A DNA stretch of 64,000 bases, from the NCBI RefSeq assembly GCF_014898095.1, contig NZ_CP062946.1, positions 1,488,001 through 1,552,000 on the forward strand, read 5' to 3'. This document shows, one piece after another, positions 58,195-64,000 of this stretch (the first letter of the stretch is position 1; each line of letters opens with the position of its first letter). The notes under the pieces were generated by a model, which saw only the letters and a program-made list of their open reading frames with translations, was not told the DNA's origin and searched no databases. The stretch is from Thalassotalea sp. LPB0316 (GTDB taxonomy: Bacteria; Pseudomonadota; Gammaproteobacteria; Enterobacterales; Alteromonadaceae). The position numbers and the translations under genes are program-made.

Positions 58195-59823
58195 TTATAC
58201 TAAGTTGCTTTCTTTGTCTGTGCAATTATTCTTCTCAATAATAGCGTTAAGTGGCTTTCTTATAGCATATAAAAACAGCAAGCTTGGTATCACCATTAAC
58301 GCTGTTAAGACAAAGAACAAGGCCCAGTTACCGTTTAAGTAGTCAACGACGATACCTGAGTATGAACCGAGCATGACTCGACCAAAGGTACCTAATGAGG
58401 CCATAAGCGCATATTGACTAGCGGTAAATGTTTTATTACACAATACGGATAATAGTGCGACAAAGGCCACTGAGCCCCAAGCCGAAGTAAAGCCATCAAC
58501 AATAACGGTAAATGCGAACAAAGGTTTATTAGGGCCGACGATTGCTATAACTGAAAATAATAAATTACTTGCTGACATCGCGATACCGCCAATAAACAGC
58601 CCCTTTAAAATGCCATAGCGAATCGTGAAGATACTGCCGATAAGTGAAAAAATTATGGTTACCGACCAATTGATCATTTTAGAGTAGTAAGCAATGTCGG
58701 CATTGGAAAACCCAACCTCGCGGTAAAAGACTATAGACATACGTCCTAAATAGGCTTCACCTAATTTAAACAAAAAGATAAACAGCAATATCGATAAGCT
58801 GAGCTTGAAGCCATTGCGACTGAAAAACTCATGAATTGGTGCAACTAACGTGGTAAGTAGCCATGCGGTGAGACGAGTACTCGTGTCACTAATTTGATTT
58901 CGATAGTCAGCAGGCTTTCGGGTTAGTGTCATAGAGACTTGTTTATTCAGTGTTATCATCTGGCTGATGAAAATACTTAGCATTAAGATCACCATCAAGC
59001 TAGTCGCGCCAAATTGAAGATTGGTATCTATTAGTTGCTCTGGCCAATAGGGATAGCCAAAATTGGCATAGCCAATGGTTAGTATTATCAGTGGTAGTGT
59101 GAGTAGTACAATGAGCTGTCGAGTTTTGTGGCCTTGCAAAGCGACTTGATATTGTCGTTCAATATTGCTTTGATTTTGTTCCCGTTGACTTTGTGGCTCT
59201 TTGACGAATAAGACGACAGTGGATAGCGCTAACATAATTAAGGCTAACACGATATAAATCTGTGGCCAGTGCCAATCCGGTTGGTCAGCGAGTAAAAATG
59301 GAATTGCGCCAAGGCCGGCGTAACCGGTCCACCAACCAGAGGTCGCCATTGCCGAGCCGGCTGCCATTTCATTGTTGTCCTGCTCGCCCAAGCTATCAAT
59401 ACGGTATGCGTCAATTGCTATATCTTGTGTTGCTCCCGCTATTGCGATGATTAAACCCAATACAGCCATTACAGCAAGTGATTGATTCGCTTCTAAGCTA
59501 CTCATTTGCCAACAAGTAAAGGCGATAATTAATTGGGTAGTAAAGATCCAACTACGACGTTGACCAAGCTTTTTGTGCAAGAGAAATAGCTTGATGCGAT
59601 CGACCAGTGGCGACCACAAAAAATTGATACTATAAGCGACAAAAATAAGCCCAAATAATCCAATACTTGAGCGCGATAGCCCTTCATCTTTTAGCCAACC
59701 GCTCATTGCTGAGCCGATCATTACCCAAGGAAAACCAGAAGCGATGCCAAAACAGAAAATAGTTAGCAGGGTTTTGTTTTTAAAATATTGGAGAGCTTGC
59801 CAAAAAGAGCGCGTTGACGACAT
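58195..59823 (-). CDS. ampG: AmpG-like anhydromuropeptide permease (MFS)
   Basis: The 542-residue MFS transporter has about 14 hydrophobic segments. Its N-terminal region, L-L-T-I-F-C-F-G-I-A-S-G-F-P, and the G-A-T-Q-D-I-A-I-D-A-Y-R motif match AmpG. AmpG imports anhydro-muropeptides from the periplasm for cell wall recycling. The C-terminus resembles that family. It lies near yajG and bolA, as in E. coli, though two other genes intervene. Confidence 0.88.
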   Translation of the reverse strand: MSSTRSFWQALQYFKNKTLLTIFCFGIASGFPWVMIGSAMSGWLKDEGLSRSSIGLFGLIFVAYSINFLWSPLVDRIKLFLLHKKLGQRRSWIFTTQLIIAFTCWQMSSLEANQSLAVMAVLGLIIAIAGATQDIAIDAYRIDSLGEQDNNEMAAGSAMATSGWWTGYAGLGAIPFLLADQPDWHWPQIYIVLALIMLALSTVVLFVKEPQSQREQNQSNIERQYQVALQGHKTRQLIVLLTLPLIILTIGYANFGYPYWPEQLIDTNLQFGATSLMVILMLSIFISQMITLNKQVSMTLTRKPADYRNQISDTSTRLTAWLLTTLVAPIHEFFSRNGFKLSLSILLFIFLFKLGEAYLGRMSIVFYREVGFSNADIAYYSKMINWSVTIIFSLIGSIFTIRYGILKGLFIGGIAMSASNLLFSVIAIVGPNKPLFAFTVIVDGFTSAWGSVAFVALLSVLCNKTFTASQYALMASLGTFGRVMLGSYSGIVVDYLNGNWALFFVLTALMVIPSLLFLYAIRKPLNAIIEKNNCTDKESNLV

Positions 59824-59910
59824 CGAAAGTACTTTATGGATTGTTATCTGCTAAGACTATCAATAAGCAAGGGGAGGGTAAAGCGTTGAAATGCTGGAAT
59901 GCTTAAACGC

Positions 59911-59946
59911 GGAAATGTAGGAATGTAGGAATGTAGGAATGTAGGA
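59911..59946. repeat. 8-bp tandem repeat (GGAATGTA)
   Basis: GGAATGTA occurs three times exactly from 59920, with an imperfect copy before and a partial copy after. The array lies between the ampG start (59823) and the 109-residue gene end (60016), where an ampG promoter would be. Confidence 0.8.
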
Positions 59947-59955
59947 TGGTACACT

Positions 59956-60008
59956 ACCTTGAAACCTTGAAACCTTGAAACCTTGAAACCTTGAAACCTT
60001 GAACCTTG
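59956..60008. repeat. 8-bp tandem repeat (ACCTTGAA) with six copies
   Basis: ACCTTGAA repeats six times exactly from 59956 to 60003 and ends with CCTTG. It starts nine bases after the first array. Copy-number change by slippage would alter spacing upstream of ampG. Both arrays are octanucleotide microsatellites. Confidence 0.85.
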
Positions 60009-60015
60009 CCGCGCT

Positions 60016-60345
60016 TTAAGCGATGGGTCGCCAGCCAATACAATCGACGGGATAACTGCCTTTGCCATAGAAAAAGTCGAGGCAGGTATTGATTTCAGCA
60101 ATAAAAAACAAGTCGTGTTTCAACGCTTGGCCACCGTGTAAGGTGAGTTCGTGAATTAAATGCCAAAACACCCGCTCGCGAGCATTGCCAGGGGTGTCAT
60201 CGATAACCTTTAGCAATGTCCACTCTTCCATCGTATCGTTAATGAACCGATCTAACTCCGTGTAATGGATCTTTTTGTTAAAAACCGCTTCAACATAGGC
60301 GGTTATTTGGCTAATTTTTTCATTGATAAACTGCTCAATTATCAT
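60016..60345 (-). CDS. hypothetical protein, 109 residues
   Basis: The 109-residue protein starts M-I-I-E-Q-F-I-N-E-K-I-S. A later block, E-R-V-F-W-H-L-I-H-E-L-T-L-H-G-G, is followed by C-L-D-F-F-Y-G-K-G and D-C-I-G-W-R-P. The pattern seems conserved and globular, but I do not recognise the family. A longer frame to 60426 adds a hydrophobic, unlikely extension; GGAG precedes the ATG at 60345. It is upstream of ampG on the same strand, separated by the tandem repeats. Confidence 0.65.
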   Translation of the reverse strand: MIIEQFINEKISQITAYVEAVFNKKIHYTELDRFINDTMEEWTLLKVIDDTPGNARERVFWHLIHELTLHGGQALKHDLFFIAEINTCLDFFYGKGSYPVDCIGWRPIA

Positions 60346-60669
60346 GGATTTTCTCCAGCGACAATACGTTATAATTATTATTTTTATTAACGAAACAAGA
60401 TAAAAGGAAAAAGCTGGAAAAGGCACTATCTGCTCTCTTCAATAAACTAAGTGTAGGTACAAATAATCTATTTTGCTGATTTAATTTGTATCAAATTTGT
60501 TTCGTCAGTAGCTTTGTCTACGTTATTGAGTCAATTTAACTATCTGACATTCTGACCAATTGGTCTAATAACATATCGTTATATCTTTATAACAGAAGTG
60601 AGGGCTCATTCACATTTTTTAATGAGTCCCTCGAAATAAAAGTAAGAAGCCTGGTCTCAGGCTAAATGA
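60346..60669. other. 324-base gap upstream of the 109-residue gene
   Basis: It contains the 12-bp perfect palindrome at 60554-60565 and an imperfect hairpin near 60598-60633 (GAGGG-CTCATT with AATGAG-T-CCCTC) downstream of the cyclophilin gene. No reading frame is convincing. Confidence 0.5.
60554..60565. promoter_or_regulatory. 12-bp palindrome GACCAATTGGTC
   Basis: A perfect palindrome with a flanking TAA on one side, similar in form to TetR/NemR-type operators (GACC-N4-GGTC). No TetR gene is in the window. It lies between the cyclophilin gene and the 109-residue gene, about 210 bases upstream of the latter's start. Confidence 0.35.
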
Positions 60670-61254
60670 TTAAACGGCAGGTAATAGCGTGGCTTTGATT
60701 AAAATGATTGGCTCAACCGGAACATCTTCCCAACCAAGCTCAGCATTAAAGTCGGTTTTTTGTTTGGCGATTTCTTCGAGCACTTCTTCCCCTTGGGTAA
60801 CCGCGCCAAAAACAGCATAACCCCAGTTAATACCGGGATCTAAATTGGTGTTGTCGGCCATATTGAAGAAGAACTGTCGGTTAGCCGTGTGAGGGCGATG
60901 CTCTTTTGCCATTGCTATGGTGTATGTTTGGTTTTTTAATCCGTTACCCGATTCGTTAACAATATTTTCGCCCACTTTTCTCGGTACATAGTTTTTGTCG
61001 TAACCACCACCTTGGACAACAAACCCTTCAATTACTCGGTGAAAAATCGTGTTGTTGTACTCGCCTGTTACCACATAGGTGAGAAAGTTATCAACGGTTA
61101 TTGGTGCTTTGATTCGATCAAGCTCAACGACTATTGTCCCTTTACTGGTTTCTAATTTTACTTGAGGAAACAAATTATTGGGATCGATGGCAACGTTTTT
61201 CGCCATCACCATACTGGTAAATAAATAGCCAATTAAAATGAGTATTCTAGCCAT
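60670..61254 (-). CDS. periplasmic cyclophilin-type peptidyl-prolyl isomerase
   Basis: The 194-residue protein has a short signal sequence (I-L-I-G-Y-L-F-T-S-M-V-M-A-K). Cyclophilin motifs are V-D-N-F-L-T-Y-V, F-H-R-V-I-E-G-F-V-V-Q-G-G-G-Y and R-Q-F-F-F-N-M-A. It speeds folding at proline bonds, probably in the periplasm like PpiA. It lies 14 bases after yajG, so one operon with yajG is likely. Confidence 0.93.
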   Translation of the reverse strand: MARILILIGYLFTSMVMAKNVAIDPNNLFPQVKLETSKGTIVVELDRIKAPITVDNFLTYVVTGEYNNTIFHRVIEGFVVQGGGYDKNYVPRKVGENIVNESGNGLKNQTYTIAMAKEHRPHTANRQFFFNMADNTNLDPGINWGYAVFGAVTQGEEVLEEIAKQKTDFNAELGWEDVPVEPIILIKATLLPAV

Positions 61255-61268
61255 AAAAATATTACTCG

Positions 61269-61832
61269 CTATTGGTTGATGTAGTTGAACAGCTCTTGAT
61301 CAGTTAGTATCTGGTTTAACACTTTAGTTAATGCTTGGTTGAAATCACGGCCTAGCACAGCAATGTCGGCTTTTAATGCGCCTTCACTTGTCCCTTTGTG
61401 GTGATAACTTTTAGTCATTTTGCCAAGTGCAGTTTGCACATCGACATTAACGAGCAAATCACTATTTGATTTGTACTTTAACGTTTGCTGTTCAACGTTT
61501 ACTAGGGCTTTTTCAACACTCACTGTGATGGCTGGTTGAGCTGTGTTATCGATTGAAATATTGCGGCTTTTTAGTGCATCTGCTAGCGTGTTTTCAATAA
61601 TTTCACTGATTGGCTGTTGACTGTTAAACAGGTTAGCCGCTTGACCTTCTTTGAGGATTTGCACCAAGTGTTTTGATGCGCGCAGATCCTTCACTGCTAG
61701 GCTGATTTGGCTAATATTTAATGGTAGCTCATTTGTTTGAATAAAATCGGGGGCAACAACAACCTGAGTTGGCGTACTACCACAACCGGCTAAGGTAATT
61801 ACTAAAGGTAAAATAAGTTTGAATACTTTCAT
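61269..61832 (-). CDS. yajG: YajG-family lipoprotein
   Basis: The 187-residue lipoprotein has a lipobox with C17 (L-A-G-C) and the family pattern V-V-V-A-P-D-F, S-L-A-V-K-D-L-R and Q-P-I-S-E-I-I-E-N-T-L-A-D-A-L. Function is unknown. In E. coli yajG lies next to ampG and near bolA; that neighbourhood is partly kept here. Its start overlaps the rlmG stop by one base. Confidence 0.9.
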   Translation of the reverse strand: MKVFKLILPLVITLAGCGSTPTQVVVAPDFIQTNELPLNISQISLAVKDLRASKHLVQILKEGQAANLFNSQQPISEIIENTLADALKSRNISIDNTAQPAITVSVEKALVNVEQQTLKYKSNSDLLVNVDVQTALGKMTKSYHHKGTSEGALKADIAVLGRDFNQALTKVLNQILTDQELFNYINQ

Positions 61833-62968
61833 TATTTTCTCGCAGATAAAACAACAAATTTCTTGTCACTAGCAATGGTTTTACAACCACCAAAAATTCT
61901 TTTTAATTTTATGTGATAGGCTAAATTTCTATTGCCTATTATCCGTAATTCGCCACCGTGCTTTAATACCCTGTGGGCATCGTTAAACATTTGCCAAGCG
62001 ATGTGATCAGTTGTCGCTTGTTGTTGGTGAAATGGAGGATTGCAAACCACTACATCAACGCTATTGGCTTCAAAACCAGATAAACAGTCATTGACGACAA
62101 ATTGGCAGTGCTCAGCTGCATCCGGCAGATTATTTTCTATATTTTGTTTTGCCGAAGCAACCGCCATAAACGATTCATCGACAAAGGTTAACTGAGCAGC
62201 CGGTTGTGTGTTGAGCAAAGTTAGGCCAATAACCCCGTTGCCACACCCCAAGTCAATGACTTGTTGGTTGGGCTTGATATTGGGTAGGTGAGGAATAAAA
62301 AAGCGCGCGCCTAAGTCGAGTTTTTCGCGAGCAAATACATTGGCGTGGTTGCTGATGTTATAAGGTGTACCTTCTAATGGCCAAACGGTTGGGAATGGCG
62401 ATTGATGTGTTTGTTGGTTATCGAGTTGACAAAATACTAACCGAGCTTTCTTCACCGCTAGTGATGTTGTTGTCGTGCCTAAATATTTCTCAAAGACTTT
62501 TAGTGTTGAGCTGTGAATGTCCTTTGCTCTTGCAGCGGCGATGAAGATTATATCACTTGATAATTGCCGTTTAATTTGAATTAACTGCTCAGCCAGTAAT
62601 GCTTTGCTTTTGGGGATTTTATACAGGACTACGTTTGCATCATTAGGCAGGTTAGTTAGGCTATCACTAATGGTTAAATTATCAGCCGATAAATGATTTT
62701 GAGCGATATTTTCCTCTAGGCCGCGATGGGCAAGCCAAGAGTCAGAAACCATAGTTGTTGAGTAATTTAATAGATTGATACTCAGTGCGCCAAAACTGTC
62801 ATTAACCACTAAGACCTTACTATCTTTGTTGAGTAAGTCATTTTCAGTGAGATAATTTATTAAATATTCATCGGCAGCATCCCACGCTTGTAAGGAACGA
62901 TTATTTTGCGAAATAGGGTAGCGATAAAGTGATAAAGCTTGTTCGTTAACAATGAAAGGACTCTGCAT
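61832..62968 (-). CDS. rlmG: 23S rRNA (guanine-N2) methyltransferase RlmG
   Basis: The 378-residue enzyme methylates G1835 of 23S rRNA. The SAM-binding motif is V-I-D-L-G-C-G-N-G-V-I-G, the catalytic motif N-P-P-F-H-Q-Q, and the C-terminus I-A-S-D-K-K-F-V-V-L-S-A matches RlmG. The N-terminal half is a degenerate duplicate domain as in RsmC. It leads an operon with yajG and the cyclophilin gene. Confidence 0.95.
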   Translation of the reverse strand: MQSPFIVNEQALSLYRYPISQNNRSLQAWDAADEYLINYLTENDLLNKDSKVLVVNDSFGALSINLLNYSTTMVSDSWLAHRGLEENIAQNHLSADNLTISDSLTNLPNDANVVLYKIPKSKALLAEQLIQIKRQLSSDIIFIAAARAKDIHSSTLKVFEKYLGTTTTSLAVKKARLVFCQLDNQQTHQSPFPTVWPLEGTPYNISNHANVFAREKLDLGARFFIPHLPNIKPNQQVIDLGCGNGVIGLTLLNTQPAAQLTFVDESFMAVASAKQNIENNLPDAAEHCQFVVNDCLSGFEANSVDVVVCNPPFHQQQATTDHIAWQMFNDAHRVLKHGGELRIIGNRNLAYHIKLKRIFGGCKTIASDKKFVVLSARK

Positions 62969-63051
62969 TACTTACGCGGATCTCGGTTTTTATACTAGTT
63001 TAATGGTATTATTTTCTCAGATTAATAAGACATGTGCTAGCAATACCCACC

Positions 63052-63627
63052 ATGAAAATACCTGCGCCTAACGCTTCACTCGATTATCTACCTCATTTTA
63101 TTTCGCTAAGCCGAGCACGCGCTTTAGAAAAAAGGCTTAAAGATGAAATAGCATTTTCTCAAGATAAAATATCCCTTTATGGCAAAGCATATGATATTCC
63201 TCGGTTGCAAGCGTGGTTTGGCGATGCGAGTTACACCTATTCTGGGCTGAAAATGAATCCACAACCTTGGACACCAGCGTTGCTTGAAATAAAACATATG
63301 GTTGAGGAAAAAACACATTGTTTGTTTAACTCTGCGCTAGTGAATTTGTATCGCAATCATCAAGATTCGGTTGGTTGGCACAGTGATGACGAACCTGAAT
63401 TAGGCGATAACCCGATGATTGCTTCTGTGTCACTCGGCGCTAAGCGAACATTTAAACTAAAACATAAAAATACCGCTGAAAAGCTTGATATTCCTTTGGT
63501 TGAGGGGAGTTTACTAATTATGTCAGGTGAAACCCAAAGGTATTGGCAACATGCTGTTTTAAAAGAAAAATGTAACACTGCGCCGCGGATAAATATCACC
63601 TTTAGACAACTCGTTTTAGCGCAATAA
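63052..63627 (+). CDS. alkB: AlkB-family alpha-ketoglutarate-dependent dioxygenase
   Basis: The 191-residue protein resembles the ALKBH2/3-type DNA repair dioxygenases. Iron ligands are H and D in W-H-S-D-D-E-P-E-L-G and a later H in W-Q-H-A-V. The R-x-N-x-T-F-R signature R-I-N-I-T-F-R binds alpha-ketoglutarate. It repairs alkylated bases by oxidative demethylation. I start it at ATG 63052; a GTG at 63034 would add six residues, and neither has a strong ribosome-binding site. The symbol is by family only. Confidence 0.88.
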   Translation: MKIPAPNASLDYLPHFISLSRARALEKRLKDEIAFSQDKISLYGKAYDIPRLQAWFGDASYTYSGLKMNPQPWTPALLEIKHMVEEKTHCLFNSALVNLYRNHQDSVGWHSDDEPELGDNPMIASVSLGAKRTFKLKHKNTAEKLDIPLVEGSLLIMSGETQRYWQHAVLKEKCNTAPRINITFRQLVLAQ

Positions 63628-63763
63628 TATAGCTAAAACTTTATCTTCAATAATTTCAGTAAGGTGCGAGTTTTTGCTGATGATTCGTGTCGATTGTATG
63701 GCATAATAAGCAGAAACCACTAGACTTAAGCAGTAGGTGGATGGCGTTTATGCAAGGATTTTT

Positions 63764-64000
63764 ATGTTAGTTGAAACAACCATAGAACAAAAATTACTGT
63801 CGGCGTTTGAGCCGAGCCATTTAGAAGTGATCAACGAGAGTCATCAACACAATGTACCGCAGGGCAGCGAGTCTCATTTTAAAGTTGTGATCGTTAGTGA
63901 CAAATTTTCTGGCGAGCGTTTAATTAAGCGTCATCGCGCCATTAATTCAGTGTTGGCGGAAGAGCTTTCTGATAAAATTCATGCGCTTGCCTTGCATACT
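63764..64000 (+). CDS. bolA: BolA family protein, 3'-truncated by window edge
   Basis: The first 79 codons are present. The sequence contains [26 protein letters not shown] and [13 protein letters not shown], matching BolA very closely. BolA affects cell shape and biofilm and, with monothiol glutaredoxins, iron-sulfur handling. AAGGA precedes the start. Position near yajG and ampG fits the E. coli arrangement. Confidence 0.95.
   Translation, partial: MLVETTIEQKLLSAFEPSHLEVINESHQHNVPQGSESHFKVVIVSDKFSGERLIKRHRAINSVLAEELSDKIHALALHT

Noticed and set aside
59911..60008. CRISPR-like array
   Set aside because: Units are 8 bases without spacers; these are simple tandem repeats.
59844..60101. 85-codon minus-strand frame across the tandem repeats
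   Set aside because: Its repeated F-Q-G-F-K-V-S-R pattern comes from the 8-bp arrays; it overlaps the 109-residue gene and has no ribosome-binding site.
1..64000. tRNA, rRNA, prophage or genomic island
   Set aside because: No T-loop-like GGTTCGA patterns in clover-leaf context, no integrase, transposase or phage structural genes were seen; gene content is core-like throughout.

Overview
This 64 kb window looks like a chromosomal core segment of a marine gammaproteobacterium of the order Alteromonadales, most likely Colwelliaceae (Thalassotalea/Colwellia type). That placement is inferred from the protein sequences, the moderately AT-rich composition and the gene orders (rlmN-pilF-rodZ-ispG-hisS-yfgM-bamB-der, guaB-guaA, recA next to mutS, napEFDABC, yajG/ampG/bolA). 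I see no rRNA, tRNA, CRISPR array, prophage or intact transposase. Both ends are cut inside genes: a thioredoxin-like gene at the left and bolA at the right.

Layout. 0-7.5 kb: a thioredoxin-like protein, a PIN/ribbon-helix-helix toxin-antitoxin pair behind a palindromic operator, two envelope proteins and a two-gene RND efflux pump. 7.5-20 kb: pheA with a Phe-rich leader peptide and attenuator, a penicillin acylase-family enzyme, recA with a LexA box, mutS, an orphan HlyD-like protein, and an overlapping pair encoding a GCS2 carboxylate-amine ligase and an AstE/aspartoacylase-type deacylase. 20-27.5 kb: pdxH, an M20 amidohydrolase, a small PA3496-like protein and the periplasmic nitrate reductase operon napEFDABC. 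The napE reading frame is broken at an A-run. 27.5-37.5 kb: tmcA, msrA, small conserved proteins, maoP, rmf, a three-domain protein (cysteine desulfurase + metallo-beta-lactamase + rhodanese) and the malic enzyme. 37.5-53.3 kb: ndk and the rlmN-to-der housekeeping cluster, a PilZ protein, xseA and guaBA. 53.4-64 kb: envelope and accessory genes (SYLF, DUF748, LURP-one, UPF0178, AmpG, cyclophilin, YajG, RlmG, AlkB, BolA) with several small repeats: two MITE-like fold-back elements, a 30-bp perfect palindrome and two 8-bp tandem arrays.

How the genes work together. Several themes recur. Stress and repair: recA, mutS, alkB, msrA, rmf. Translation and RNA modification: tmcA, rlmN, rlmG, hisS. Envelope maintenance: bamB, yfgM, rodZ, pilF, ampG, yajG, DUF748. 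Anaerobic nitrate respiration: nap. The most unusual coding feature is the 769-residue sulfur-handling fusion at 32975-35284. It joins persulfide generation, a persulfide dioxygenase-like metal site and a rhodanese acceptor in one chain. Other items worth a second look are the napE frame break, the pheL attenuator, the GCS2/AstE couple, the LysM-tailed PilF and the non-coding repeats. Every functional call comes from reading the translated sequence against remembered families; no database search was run.
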